The notes: generated from the letters alone by a model not told the origin. A DNA stretch of 64,000 nucleotides from Orobanche coerulescens (GCA_033398695.1 CM065802.1:84833096-84897095), one strand, 5' to 3'. Shown: positions 22,701-35,094, counted from the first letter of the stretch. A program made the numbers and translations.

Positions 22701-23155
22701 CCGATGTCCGTCGTCGACCTTTGGAGTTCGAGGTGGGAGACCACATTTTGCTAAAGGTGTCGCCAACGAGAGGAGTTTTCCGCTTCGGGAAGAAGGGAAA
22801 GCTGAGTTCGAGATTCATTGGGCCTTTTGAGATTCTCGAGAGAGTCGGTGAGTTGGCATACCGTTTGACGTTACCTCCGGCCTTGAGTCACGTCCATAGC
22901 ATTTTTCATGTTTCCCAGCTGAGGAAATATGTCCCGGATCCTAGTCACGTCATCGACTATGGTGAGATTGATGTCGCCGAGGATATTACTTTTGAGGAGC
23001 GTCCCTTGAAGATTTTGGATCACCGTGAGAAGCGACTGAGGCATAAGACCATTCTTTTGGTCAAGGTGCAGTGGTCGAGACATGGTGTCGAGGAGGCTAC
23101 TTGGGAAACCGAGGATAATATGCATGCTAGGTACCTCGAGTTGTTTGTTTCCTAA
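19731..23155 (+). pseudogene. pol: Pol of family B (protease to chromodomain), five stops and one frameshift
   Basis: Protease has LFDSGATHSFIS. RT starts near 20230 and is broken by stops at 20433 and about 20642 and by a one-base loss near 20805, just before the catalytic FIDDILIYS. Further stops lie at 21020 (TGG to TAG), 21884 and 22091 (TGG to TAG). RNase H ([14 protein letters not shown]) and the integrase HHCC segment (about 21900-22035, CLTCQQVKIEHQRP) are clear. The last open piece, 22130-23155, holds the integrase core and a tail with VKVQWSRHGVEEATWE. Domain order equals that of A. It has more lesions than A, which fits its position as the older host of A. Confidence 0.92.
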
Positions 23156-23424
23156 GTTTTGGGACGAAACTTATTTTTAGAGGAGTAGAATGTAATATCC
23201 GTATTTTTTGTTCCCATTATTTCTTTCATTTCTAGTATATTACCGTATTGTATATTTTTGAGAGCACTTATTTCGGGACTGTTGTCATCCACTTCTCGTA
23301 ATTATTGTTCGGAACCGCCGTTTCGGGGTTGCCGTGGACCCATCATATGTTATTATACTTGTTGTGAGCTTCCATTTGATGTTTCGTTCGTGTTTCAGTG
23401 TTTGGGGCCGTTATTATTCTGTAC

Positions 23425-23860
23425 CTAGCACGCACTAATATTTTTGTATAGCGCACGCTAAGAATCCTTCAGTAGCGCACGCTACGCTTGTTGATAGCGC
23501 GCGCTAGCGAGTTGAGCCCTGGCAGCGACAATGAGCCTGTTTCTGGTATCTGTCCTCTGGACTAACGGATTAGCGCACGCTACGTTTTGTCTAGCGCACG
23601 TTGTGGTTGAGGACTAGCGCGCGCTAGGTGTCCAGTAGCACGCGCTAACGCGACAATCCAGTACTAGGCAGTTTGTTCTGGACTCGTTCAGGTGCCCAGG
23701 TAGCGTACGCTATAGCCCGATAGCGCGCGCCACCGAGACGCTGTTAGCGCACGCTAAATTGATGTACTGTACGTTAACGGTCCAGAACAGTAGGTTCAGG
23801 ACTGTAATATAATAGGGTAGCTCACGCTAACTGTTAGCCGTTAGCGTGCGCTAAGCCGTG
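23425..23860. repeat. CpG-rich palindrome array upstream of the family B TATA box
   Basis: About twelve copies of TAGCG-YR-CGCTA-type 12-mers occur, including TAGCGCACGCTA, TAGCGTACGCTA and the fully CpG form tagcgcgcgcta near 23494. The array stops a few bases before the TATA box. The surrounding LTR has no similarity to A, so the shared motif stands out. Confidence 0.75.
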
Positions 23861-23864
23861 TGGC

Positions 23865-23872
23865 TATATATA
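23865..23872 (+). promoter_or_regulatory. TATA box of the family B LTR
   Basis: TATATATA lies directly downstream of the palindrome array. The following ccaagagttgacctt resembles the ccgagggttgacc that follows the C LTR TATA box. Confidence 0.6.
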
Positions 23873-25282
23873 CCAAGAGTTGACCTTGGACGCATCTATT
23901 CTTCATTTCACCTCCTTCCCCCACGGCTTTGGCGATTTTGGGCGATTTCTTGGCAATCTATTCCTCCAATCATCTCAACCATCATCTTCTTTGAGTTCTT
24001 GGTGTATAATAACAACACCAACACGAATCCTTCATCCTAATCCAAGGTAAATCTTCTAGAACCCTATTTTGGAGAGATTTGGGGGTTTCCGAGTTTTTGT
24101 TCGATTCGTTCCGTGTTGTTGATTAATTCATAACGAACATGATTAATCTTGTTGGTATTCTTGTTTTCCATACGGATCCATGGTATATTTTGTAGTTGTT
24201 GCGTATTCGAGAGGGTTTGGTTGTGGTCCGCCCTCGTTGTTGTTTTTATACGAATATACATGAATCATATGCAGGTTTTCGGGTGTATTCCAATTTCGTA
24301 TTCGTTTAGAGTTGGTTGTGATTGTGTTCTTCGAATCGTTAGGTTCATGATTGTCGGTTCCTAGCATTCGTCGGTTCCTAGCATTCGTCGGTGATTTTCC
24401 TTTCCATTCGTTGCGTCGTCAATTATTCAAGGCAAGTATTTTTAGAAACATTTATGCTTAACATGAAATGGTGATGTATATTGTGTGTGCTTTGCCCACC
24501 TCGGGAGGGTACGATGGGGCCTCGAGGGAATCCAATGGTATAGCCCTGGATTCATGAGTTTGTTTCGCTAGCCAGCTTGGGAGGGTCCTTAGAGGCCTCG
24601 AGCGGGATCAATGGTATATCCATGTTCCCAAGGCGATATGTGTGCGTGATTTATTTTATGATATGGCCAGCTCGTGAGGGTCCTTAGAGGCCTCGAGCGG
24701 GATCAATGGTATAGCCCTGTTCCCTAGGCAAATTGATAGACTGTTTGTGTCCGGAAAAGACATGTCTAGTTTTGGTTTTGAAATAAATTGGTGCATTGTA
24801 CTATGAAATGTGTAAGCGAATGGTTTACCTTGATTACTTGTACTAGCGTAATTGCTAACACCTTTGGGAACCCGTTTTGGGAAAATTCTTGTTATGGATC
24901 AAGTTATGTTCAGCCGGACGAGCGGGCGCTGGGACAGTACGAGGATGCTGGCCAGGGTCACTGACATGTGCATTTGAGTCCTTTTATTACCGTTGTTCGA
25001 TATGGTTGTTGTTTAATTTTAAACTTATAGATTGTACTCGCGAGTACTTAGGCTTTACCTTTCGAATTGTGATTGGTCTTCATTGAAGTTGCTATATTTG
25101 TCGGTCGCAGTTTATTCCGCCGGTTGTACCGGGCGTGTCATTATATGTTCGTATTATTAATATTTGTTTCCTCGCTAACCGAAATGGTTAGTCGAGTGGT
25201 GTTTTTCTTGTTTTAGCCTGGTGGGTCCCATGTAGGGGTCCACGGTGCTGTAATATATCTTGAATATCTCGGGGGTGTTACA

Positions 25283-26914
25283 GTATAAACTTGCCTCAAT
25301 GTCGATACGACGAAGCCGAATCTGCCCAGTAACGTGCAGTATCAATAACTCACGGTCTAGAACTCCAAATCGCGATCCAACCAGTCAAAATGAAGTACCG
25401 TGAGTTGGCAACAAGCTGTCCAAAATTCAGTAAAATCGGACCACGTCTTGCCCTTCATCGAGCTAGTCAATCACGGCTGCTCCACCGAAAATGGAACTCC
25501 AAATAAGGAAGAAAACCACGATCCACTCAAAAGAAACTTCACTATATGATAAATTTCTACAATCGTATAGAATTTCTTTCTTTTAACTCGACACCCCTAT
25601 ACTATTACAAGTCTACATGATTCTCACCCTTCTCACCACTCTCTTTAAAGAGAATACAAGAAAGGAATTTAATTTGAATCAAATAAGACCAAAGTGTATT
25701 ACTTGGGTGTACTTGTAAGAATAACACAAAGACTCCTTAAATAGAGTAAAGAAGGCTTTTCCCTTTCATTCTCAACTAATGTGGGACAAAAATACATTCT
25801 TATAGCATAATCAATACTTCTCATCTTTATTCTCAACCGATGTGGGATAAAACACATCCTTCAAAACACAACTACAGTCCGAGGGCCATAACTCTTACAA
25901 ACAAAATATAAATATAATCTTCACCGTTCATATTATACCAAACTATTTGTTGAATAATATATCCAAAATTTAGCACAATCCAACGGTTAAATCTTTAGAA
26001 ATCTACAAAATACCGAGACTTCTCAATATGAATCCGAAAAGAGGAACCTCTCGTTCTTTTAATTATTACGCTCACATTGTACATCCAAACCCAATCTCCA
26101 CCGTTAAAAATATACTTTACGATGTTGAGAATTGACTGCCAAAATTTCAGATTAATCCGACTGTTGTATTTCTGTAAGTTATGTCCGTAATATTTTTGCA
26201 CAGGTGAATATCTTCACTCGTGAATTACAGTACAATTCTTCAAGAATCGAAATTAAAACCGAATGAAATTCTCTAGATGCTGATGGTAAGATAATATGAA
26301 GTACAACAAAAACTATATATGATAAATATTACCACACGACTGCTTCCATACGACGCGATTATATCGGATCGGATATGGGCCATGTCCGTTGACGGAACTA
26401 AATTTCTGCAGATAGTTTCCACTAATTCGACCATAACTTTCTCATCCGAACTCAGATTAACTCACCGTTTGGATCATCGGAAAGATAACTCGATGATGTC
26501 TCAAAGTGTTATGTTTCATAATTTTGGAAGTTTTCAAAATTGTTGGTGATTTTCCAAAGTCAAACTTTGTGCACAACACTTTCCAAAAATATTCAATCTT
26601 ATTTTCACTAATATTTTCGGTACTTTTTCGTAATTTAAACCATCCGAGAACATAATTGCATCTTCAATATATCTATGACAACTCAAGAATCCCTTACTTA
26701 ATCCGGATAATTTCTCTAACCTTCGTCGAATAATTTATCCGAGAATATAACGTTGTACACGGCTGCATTCTACCAACGATTATTCGACGGGATTAGAAAA
26801 TACCATCCGACATCTTAAATCTCATTCACATGAAATCGCGAAAATAAATTCACCATATCAATATTCCAATAAAATCATCGAAAAAAATACTGCTTTAAAA
26901 TTCAGGATATTTCA
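25283..26914 (-). repeat. Family D LTR fragment (3' LTR on the minus strand), cut by B
   Basis: It matches 37895-39507 with scattered substitutions and a 20-bp length difference near 25815-25850. On the minus strand it starts at 26914 and is cut at 25283, where B begins. A TATA-like ctatttaa on the minus strand is at 25737-25744. Open frames here are not conserved between copies. Confidence 0.85.
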
Positions 26915-26945
26915 TACTACCCCCCTTAAAATAAGTTTTGTCCTT
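26915..26945 (-). other. Polypurine tract and upstream box of family D
   Basis: Read on the minus strand, caaggacaaaacttatttta is followed by aggggggtagta and then the LTR start. This is the same arrangement as the ggGACgAAACt box plus purine tract of A, B and C, and it fixes the orientation of D. Confidence 0.7.
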
Positions 26946-27984
26946 GAAACTTGCAATCCTGTCACAACCAACAGATCAGCCAAAATTTCCAAAGTCATCA
27001 CAAAAGCAATCAATCGTCGCCACAAGCGAATAAGCAAAACAGTATACTTACAGGTGCGTGAAGTCGATGATCTCCCGTGATACTAGCATACGACTCCCAT
27101 ACGAATTATTAACACAATACCAACATACACCAGTATCGCAATTATTGAAATTTTGAAAATATCTTAAAAACTTTGGAACCTCCAAAAATCGGTTTGACTC
27201 AAAAGTCAGAAAAATAATTTTTTTCAAAATGTACGTTAAGCCACCACTTATACGTATCGATAAAATAGTTTAGGGAAAAAGGGTTTAACGAAATAACCCA
27301 AGTTTACCAGATACCCAAAAAGGCCATTTTGAAAGTTATACACGAGCTGGTAAAAATATCGAAAAAGCCATTTTAAAATACACACACAACAGATATAAAC
27401 ACAGTTCAAAATATACATTTGCAGTGGAATAAAACAACCAGTTAAGAATACTCGATTCCCAAAATAATGCCATAGCCAGTATCACCCGGGAATCTCATCT
27501 CTCCACGACCGCTACTAGCTCGATCTCCGAGTACCTAAAAATAAAGCCCACGACGGGGTCAGCCACAATACTCAATAATGATAACGATCATATCACATAA
27601 ATAATTACATACCAATGTAATTACAAGTAAGAATACTGCCAATATAATCTTACCGTCATAACCTCACCGTCTCATGATAATCCATATCAACCCAATACTT
27701 ACCATAACCCACATTCGCATTCTCAAATGACGAAATGAATTCAACTACAACCATCTGTACTGTATTCAAACAATACCAAGGATTCTCAAAACATCATCAT
27801 AACTCATAAGTGTGGAATAATCCATCCGTGCCAAATCCTGTCCGTCGGATTGCACAGTCAAATCTCAATCTGGATAAAAACCAATAACACACAATATATC
27901 TGTAGATAAACCACCACAAAACAATTATAACAAGTCCCGAAACATCGACGTACAGTCCGAATGCTCATACGATCAATAACCAGA

Positions 27985-28205
27985 TCAGCCAATACATCAA
28001 CCGAGAATACCATCGACATGATAAACTCCAACACGATCAACAAAGGATCAACAATAGCCGAAAATACCATCGACATGATAAACTCCAACACGATCAACAA
28101 AGGATCAATAATAACTGAGAATATCATCGACATGATAACTCCAACATGATCAACAAAGGATCAACAATAACCGAGAATACCATCGTCATGGTAATATCCA
28201 ACAAG
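27985..28205. repeat. Four ~57-bp tandem units in the family D LTR
   Basis: Each unit carries gagaataccatcgacatgat, aactccaaca and gatcaacaaaggatcaa. The last unit is the most diverged. Both strands show spurious open frames. Confidence 0.8.
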
Positions 28206-28292
28206 ATCAAATATAATGGATCTCAAAGAAATAACCCCGACTGTTGAACATACCCGTCGGGCGTGTGAGCAACCAGTCGCAAACCGTCGAAC

Positions 28293-28297
28293 ATACC
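28293..28297. repeat. Target site duplication of element C, left copy (atacc)
   Basis: It directly precedes the C 5' LTR and equals 36903-36907 after the 3' LTR. Confidence 0.9.
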
Positions 28298-28789
28298 TGT
28301 AATACCCGTGATTTTTTCTTTCGGTACTTTTTCGTTTTTTGGCATCTTTCTGGTTTCCAGAAGCTTTCTTGCGAGTGTTTTGACATTTTGATAATGTTTC
28401 GTTCTGCGTGTTTCGTCATCCGAGTTGTTCCGGGGTTGTTTTACCCGAATTCGTGTTTTGAGCGACTTTTCCCGCTATTTGGTTCATTTCGTGTGATGAT
28501 GGTTCGAAACTATGGTTTCGTGTTTCCTATAAGTCCGTTGAGCTTTATTATGCGTGTTGTGAGCTTCGGTTTGGTCGCTTGATGTCATATCATGATTTAC
28601 GGACGTTTTGGGCCGTTTCGTAATTTCTCAAAGTTCGGGGGTGATTACTTCTGTTATCGTATTCCGAACCTTCGAGTTGTCGGAATCGTACTTTCTTTTA
28701 ACGCTTGAATCGTCGTTCTGCACTCTTTGTATGCATGTCCTCGTCTTGTGTTGTAATTGTCGTTTCGCAGTTTCGTCGCGCACGTACGC

Positions 28790-29140
28790 GACGAGCTAAA
28801 CTTAGCAGTTCTGGAACTGCTAAGTGACTTACGTATGCTATGCTATACGCATAACGTACATTATCATCATGCGACTTACGTACGTTAAGACCTTCCCTTT
28901 ACGTACGTAAGGGTCTTACCAGTTCAGACATTGAGTTCTGGCCATCGATAGCGCACGCTATGTGTTGATCATAGCGCACGTTAACTGTGCTCCTTACGTA
29001 CGTTAAGCCCTCGCCATAACGTACGTAAGGGTCTTCGCTATTTTGGACAGGAGGGTCTGGTTATCGATTACGTACGTAATCTTTGATGCATTACGTATGT
29101 AATACAGGTAACGTACGTTATCCATCTTGGTTAACGTACG
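28790..29140. repeat. ACGTACGT palindrome array upstream of the element C TATA box
   Basis: About ten copies of TTACGTACGTAA-like 12-mers and half-matches occur, with two copies of the A/B motif (TAGCGCACGCTA near 28948). The equivalent array in the 3' LTR is at about 34110-34447. Position and spacing relative to the TATA box copy those of A and B. Confidence 0.75.
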
Positions 29141-29159
29141 TAACTCATGCGCAGGTATT

Positions 29160-29165
29160 TATATA
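29160..29165 (+). promoter_or_regulatory. TATA box of the element C LTR
   Basis: tatata lies 10-20 bases after the last palindrome and before ccgagggttgacc. The 3' LTR copy is at 34458-34463. Confidence 0.6.
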
Positions 29166-31572
29166 CCGAGGGTTGACCGTGTTCGTCATTTTTCACCCTT
29201 TCTTCACTCCTCCGCGGCTAAGGCGATTTGTGGGTGATCTAGGGGCGATTTTGGAGTCCTGTAACTCTAAGTTTACATCTTCCTTTAGTTCTTGGTATTG
29301 ATTAACATTATTAATCCGTGTTCTTCGTCTTCGATTCGAGGTAATCATCTTGTAAACCCTTCATTTATATTTCGTGAATCTTCAAGATTCGGGTTGTTCT
29401 TCATGAATAGTGTTGTTGTATATCATAAATCGGTTGTATTGATTCTCTCCCTATGATTTGATTCGTATTTCTTACCGTATTCAGGTTCGAATAATGTTCT
29501 TGATATTTTTTGGGAAATATTGAGCCCCAAGTGTTCGATCCTTCGTCTCTACGAATTCTTGTTGAGAATTTCGTGTGTTTTGCATCTTTCTTGCAATGTG
29601 ATTATGTTATTCTTGTGTTTTCGACCTAGTTGGAAGATTCGAAGGTTTCCGGTCGAGCTTTCCCGTTGCTTCGCGTGCTTTGGATTTTGAGGCCAGTACC
29701 TTTATATACGAATTATAACTATGTGAAATCATTGTTGCCGAAGTGTGTGAATTATATATATTTATATGTTAAATATATGTATGTATAAAGGTATACGTGT
29801 ATATATATATATATATATATATATGTAAGTATGTATGTATATAGATATACACATACATATGTCGTGTGATTAATATCGATGCTAGTTGACGTACTCAACT
29901 TGGATTAAAGTACGAATCATATTTATAGAGATAATATAGTAAGATTTGTGTATTCGGTTGAGTTACGATATAAGGATATATGTGTAATGTCGGTTGGATT
30001 TGCCGAAGACTTATTGTGTTGAGTCTTGATTGATAACGTGCGTATTATTGTTTATTTGTGTGGTTGGGGACTACGGATAAATTATGTGAATTGGTGTATT
30101 GATTTGATAATTGTTGCAACGAGTGTACTTGATGTTTGTAACAATATGAATACTTGTTGTGAGAGACGTCGTATCCGGGAACCTCTGAGGGCGGGGTGTG
30201 TACTCCGGCCTGGTGTACGCTGCATGTACGGCTCCATATGTTTGGTGAATACCGGTGTTACCTAATGCGCGTGCAAGGGGCGGATCTTGTGGGAGTGATC
30301 GCCGGTGCGGTGACATGTTCAAGGGGCGGCCAACATAGTGGAATGAACGCCGGTGCACAGGTGTGCAAGGGAGGCGCCTGGCAGGCTTATTGGTTACGGA
30401 TATTTGAGTGATAGCTAAGACCTTATTACCGAACGATTTTCATAATTCAAAGTTCTTCAAACTCGCTTTAAAATGTTGGTCTTGATATAGACCGCGGTTC
30501 GTGTTTCTGAAAGTTTATTTCAACTTTTTTTCAATGTTGGTATCAGGGTTAATTAACCAAGGCTATTTGGCGATATCTCCGAGGGTTAATTAATCGGGGG
30601 TCTTGAGCAGGATTTGTCGAATGAGAGGTTGTGCCTTTGATTGTCTCGTGATGATATTATTTGGATTGGGCCGAGAACCCCGTGAGATGTTGTAATGTTT
30701 CGCTTGTGATAGTGTTTTATAAATTGGGTCGAGGACCCCGAATAACGTTGTAATGGTTTTCTTGCAAATTGTTTTCCACATGCTGGGTCGATGACCCGAG
30801 AGCTTTTGAAGTTATTTTCTAAAAGTATTCCCATTCGATTTTCAAAACCCCAGGGCGGCCCGAGTCAATAATAATGTTTTCAAATTATCTTATCAAAATG
30901 ATTTTCCTTTATAAGAGGGGATTTTCAAACTAGATCTTTTGACTCCTTGGTCTCGTTAAAAGTTTCATTGGTGTTATGTTCCGTAAAGAAAATATGACTA
31001 TGTGATTATCTTTCACCTTGTGTATGCGAGTGCTATTCTGTGTTGACTATGGGAATGCGTGGTTTGTATTAAGGCTTCACGGCTGTTGAGTTTTGTGTTG
31101 TTATTGTTCGTATATCTTGTATATTATGTACTTGCACTAGCAAAATTCCAGTTTGCTAACCCCCGAGTTTTTGGGGGGTGGGTGCCTGTTATGCGCTCAG
31201 GTTTTGGCATCTCGGGAGCGGTCATGGGATTGGCTTGGAAGGAGATGAAAGACGACGATGCTAATCACACAAGAGTCAGAGTCTTTTTCTTTTGTTTTCC
31301 TTTTGGTCGAGTATTCACCCTTGCATGGGTGTAGTTTTCATTTATTAAATTGAGTTGTCATTTCTTTCTGTATTCAAGTTTATTATTGTCATTGAGATGT
31401 GAATGTCATTAGTTCTGAATTGTTTAATGACCTTGTCGGTCTGCTTTGTAATTAGATTGACCCCGGTCGGTCAATCTTTGAGTAATCTATTGGAGTTTAG
31501 CCTGGTAGATCCGTGTAAGAAGGGTCTACGGCATGTGACATTCCCGGTCGTATTCTGGGGGTGTTACAGATA

Positions 31573-31584
31573 TGGTATCGGAGC
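31573..31584 (+). other. Primer binding site of element C
   Basis: TGGTATCGGAGC follows the 5' LTR end by four bases and is identical to the site in element A. Confidence 0.85.
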
Positions 31585-32689
31585 TTAGGTTTGCGAAAAA
31601 CCCAGGCCGTTGGGTCAAGTCCATGTCCTGTGTAAGTCGCGCACGTCAGAATTGTGATTAGTATCGTGGTTCCGACATCATCTTCAGGCAATCCATGATG
31701 GTAAGCCTCCCGATCGTAAATCCCCTTATATACGTATTTGATTATATCGTGCTAATGTGTTTAATGCGAACAAGGGGTTAGAACTTGTTGGTGATATTAT
31801 TGTTTTAGGATATAACATGCGTATACGGTCCATTTGAGAATGGTTATGTAGTATGCTTCGTAAGTCGAGTGTACTTACCAATTTCTACATTTTATTAGAA
31901 TAAATCTTTGAGTGTTAATTTTATCCGCTGTGTGAGTATTTTGAAATGGCTTTTGGTATCTTGCAAACTGAATTTTATTTCGTAAAACCGATTCTCTAAA
32001 CCGAGTTTTGGCATTTTGGTCTTGCATGTTTTGACGGTATTCTTATAACGGTATTTGATATTTTATAAATGACTTCTGTGATTATTTGAAAATACTACCG
32101 TCATCGGCCTTTTGGCATTTTGAACGTTTTAAAAATGGTTTTTAGCCTGGTGGGTTCCGGTGCGAGGCCCACGGTGCTGTAATGTCACGAACATTTTAAA
32201 GTGGTGCTATGAAATTTTATAATATTGTGAAAACCCATGATTTAATGTAGTCATGTCAAATGGTCACGTATTTCGGTGAAAAATCCTTTCGATTAGACAT
32301 TTTGGTAGAAGAGGAAAGATTTTCAAATTGTGGTATTTGGAACTCAACACTTTTGAAATATTTCAAATTAGTTACGATTCAACTTTCAATTTTATTTTAT
32401 ACATTACTCAAAAATAATTTTTAAAGTCGTTGTATAAATTCCCTCTTCCAAAGAAAGGACAGTATTTACAAGCTTTGGGCGTAACGTGACTCGCTCTCTT
32501 TTTCAAAAATTTGTTTTCACTAAGTGCATGCATATAATGATCGTCCTCGTCGAAGGACTCGGGATTGACTTCAGAAAACATTATGCTTTACGTTATTCTG
32601 TAGATGTTATCTAAACCTTGTGTTGATAATTATGGTATACTGTACGACTGATTATTTGATAATGCTGAACGGTACTATCTGTATTAGTA

Positions 32690-33189
32690 TGTCGAGCCTT
32701 GGCGGACGGAAGTGGAAGCGACAAGGTGGTTCGTACGACAACTATCCATGCTACAGTGAAGGAGTATCAAGATCAAAGGATATCCTATGAAATCTCCGCA
32801 GTGATCGAGCCCACGAGCGAAGCAAAGAGACCGAGGACATCGGGAAAATTTTGGATGGTGAAAAGACTAAGGCTCCCAAACCCTCATGTCGTTCGAAGGC
32901 GTCGTCTTCGTGGTCGGGAGTGAGCGCTAGAAATCCCAAACCAGCATTGCTGATTCTCGGTAAGAAGAGAAGATGTTTCAACTGTAACTGTCAGAGACAT
33001 GTTCGTGCAAATTATCCCTCTCCACTCTTGACTTGTTACCGGTGCGGGTGTGAAGGTCATCGGGAGAAACACTGTGAGACATTTTCCGAATTGGCAAAGA
33101 ATGCCGTCCTAAGAGAGAGCAGAGCTAGTGACCGGAAAGTGTCCCGTAACCCTATGTTTCCTTCTGAAGATCCTAGCATGGGAGAATGA
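32690..33189 (+). pseudogene. gag: Gag remnant of element C: C-terminal piece with zinc knuckles
   Basis: The piece starts with a segment like the end of the A gag domain (TVKEYQDQRISYEISAVIE; compare TLRQYQDKALAYEIKEAAME in A). A frame change follows near 32860-32920. The second part carries two knuckle positions: CFNCNCQRHVRANY, where the last cysteine is replaced by Y, and CYRCGCEGHREKHC, which is complete. It ends at 33189 (SEDPSMGE, then TGA). The N-terminal two thirds of Gag and all of Pol are missing. Whether the short protein is made is unknown. It may simply mark where an autonomous ancestor was deleted. Confidence 0.75.
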
Positions 33190-33286
33190 AGATTTTGTAC
33201 TATTTCTTAATCGTTGCTGTTTCAAACGATCGTGACTTTGATCGTTTTTCATTTCATTGCTTTACGTTTCCAACTCTTGTTGTTCT

Positions 33287-33345
33287 AAGTTTCGGGGTCG
33301 TAATATATTTTTAGTATGTGGGAATGTATTACCCGTACTTTTCTT
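33287..33345 (+). other. Degenerate second polypurine/LTR-start block inside element C
   Basis: aagtttcggggtcg, then ttttagtatgtggga, then tgtattacccgtac repeats the arrangement of the real C 3' junction (33570-33608) about 270 bases too early. It is probably a relic of an older LTR start. Confidence 0.45.
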
Positions 33346-33595
33346 GATATTTTCAGTATTGTGTGACCTTTTATTGTTGGTAATTCAATTGTGATCCCCT
33401 CGACGATTTTAAACTACCTTGTTTTACTTAGCCTACCGTCCTCCGAACGAATTTCGGAGCTGTTTTGCTAAATCTCGTGGATTATTGTGGCCTTTCCACA
33501 TCCGAATTTGATTCTTGCAAATTTTGTTTGAAACTATTGTTCCATCGCTCTCTATTTTAAGTTTCGGGATGAAACTTCTTTTAAGGAGGATAGAA

Positions 33596-35094
33596 TGTAA
33601 TACCCGTGATTTTCTCTTTCGGTACTTTTTCGTTTTTGACATCTTTCTGGTTTCTAGAAGCTCGCTTGCGAGCGTTTTGACATTTTGAAAATGTTTCGTT
33701 CTGCGTGTTTGGTCATCCGAGTTGTTCCGGGGCTGTTTTACCCGAATCCGTGTTTTGAGCGACTTTTCCCGCTATTTGGTTCATTTCGTGTGATGATGGT
33801 TCGAAACTATGGTTTCGTGTTTCTTATAAGTCCGTTGAGCTTTATTATGCGTGTTGTGAGCTTCGGTTTGGTCGTTTGATGTAATATCATGATTTACGGA
33901 TGTTTTGGGCCGTTTCGTAATTTCCCAAAGTTCGGGGGTGATTACTTCTGTTATCGTATTCCGAACCTTCGGGTTGTCGGAATCATACTTTCTTTTAACG
34001 CTTGAATCCGTCGTTCTGCACTCTTCGTATGCATGTCCTCGTCTTGTGTTGTAATTGTCGTTTCACGGTTTCGTCACGCTCGTACGCGACGAGCTGAACT
34101 TAGCAGTTGTGGAACTGCTAAGTGACTTACGTACGCTATGCTATAAGCATAACGTACGTTATCATCATGTGACTTACGTACGTTAAGACCTTCCCTTTAC
34201 GTACGTAAGGGTCTTACCAGTGCATACATTGAGTTCTGGCCGTCGATAGCGCACGCTATGTGTTGATCATAGTGCACGTTAACTGTGCTCCTTACGTACG
34301 TTAAGCCCTCGCCATAACGTACATAAGGGTCTTCGCTATTTTGGACAGAAGGGTATGGTTATCGATTACGTACGTAATCTTTGATGCATTACGTACGTAA
34401 TACAGGTAACGTACGTTATCCTTCTTGGTTAACGTACGTAACTCATGCGCAGGTATTTATATACCGAGGGTTGACCGTGTTCGTCATTTTTCACCCTTTC
34501 TTCACTCCTCCGCAGCTGAGGCGATTTGTGGACGATCTAGGGGTGATTTTGGAGTCCTGTAACTCCAAGTTTACATCTTCCTTTAGTTCTTGGTGTTGAT
34601 TAACATCATCAATCCGTGTTCTTCGTCTTCGATTCGAGGTAATCATCTTGTAAACCCTTCCTTTATATTTTGTGAATCTTCAAGATTCAGGTTGTTCTTC
34701 ATGAATCGTGATGTTGTATATCATCAATCGGTTGTATTGATTATCTCCCTATGATTTGATTCGTATTTCTTACCGTATTCGGGTTCGGATAATGTTCTTG
34801 ATATTCTTTGGGAAATATTGATCCCCAAGTGTTCGATCCTTCGTCTCTACGAATTCTTGTTGATAATTTCGTGTGTTTTGCATCTTTCTTGCAATGTGAT
34901 TATGTTATTCTTGTGTTTTCGACCTAGTTGGAAGATTCAAGAGTTTCCAGTCGAGCTTTCCCGTTGCTTCGCGTGCTTTGGATTTTGAGGCAAGTACCTT
35001 TATATACGAATTATAACTATGTGAAATTATTGTTGCCGAAGTGTGTGAATTATATATATTTATATGTTAAATATATGTATGTATAAAGGTATAC

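Larger units (their letters stand above)
1..25282 (+). mobile_element. Family B Ty3/gypsy (Tekay/Del-like chromovirus), left end outside window, interrupted by element A
   Basis: The window opens inside the 5' LTR of this element: bases 1-76 match 23936-24010 of its 3' LTR. The LTR resumes at 17011 after element A and ends at 18270. The internal region is 18271-23190 and the 3' LTR is 23191-25282. Gag, protease, RT, RNase H, integrase and a C-terminal chromodomain-like segment occur in that order, as in chromoviruses. By comparison with the 3' LTR, about 745 bp of the 5' LTR lie outside the window. The base run gtata (25283-25287) should be the right target duplication, but its partner cannot be seen. 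B sits inside a minus-strand LTR of family D: sequence from 25283 on matches 37895 on. All coding frames are broken, so it is not autonomous. Confidence 0.9.
23191..25282 (+). repeat. Family B 3' LTR
   Basis: It begins tgtaatatccgt after a polypurine run (about 23175-23190) and ends gggggtgttaca; length 2092 bp. It carries a palindrome array (about 23425-23860), a TATA box (23865-23872), a tandem block (24498-24730) and a weakened copy of the hairpin (24836-24878). A 20-bp duplication at about 24356-24392 is absent from the 5' LTR. Confidence 0.92.
27100..28297 (-). repeat. Family D LTR, distal part, left of element C (boundary approximate)
   Basis: This stretch continues the D LTR across the C insertion at 28297/36903. 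It contains four tandem units of about 57 bp (27985-28205) and, on the minus strand, a weak version of the hairpin block (ggctgaccccgtcgtggg, 27546-27563). Open frames over the tandem units are products of the repeat. The end toward 27100 could not be fixed because no terminal gttaca was found. Confidence 0.55.
28298..31568 (+). repeat. Element C 5' LTR
   Basis: It runs from tgtaatacccgtg to ctgggggtgttaca. It holds an array of ACGTACGT palindromes (28830-29140), a TATA box (29160-29165), a TA microsatellite (about 29798-29824), a repeated caaggggcgg block (30180-30400) and the hairpin block (31129-31190). Confidence 0.92.

Noticed and set aside
27120..27180. Possible minus-strand primer site for D (ttggtattgtg)
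   Set aside because: Only the first seven or eight bases agree with a tRNA-Met site, and no LTR end lies beside it.
27858..28149. Open frames on both strands with repeated peptide blocks
   Set aside because: They are translations of the 57-bp tandem units in the family D LTR. Both strands stay open for the same reason.
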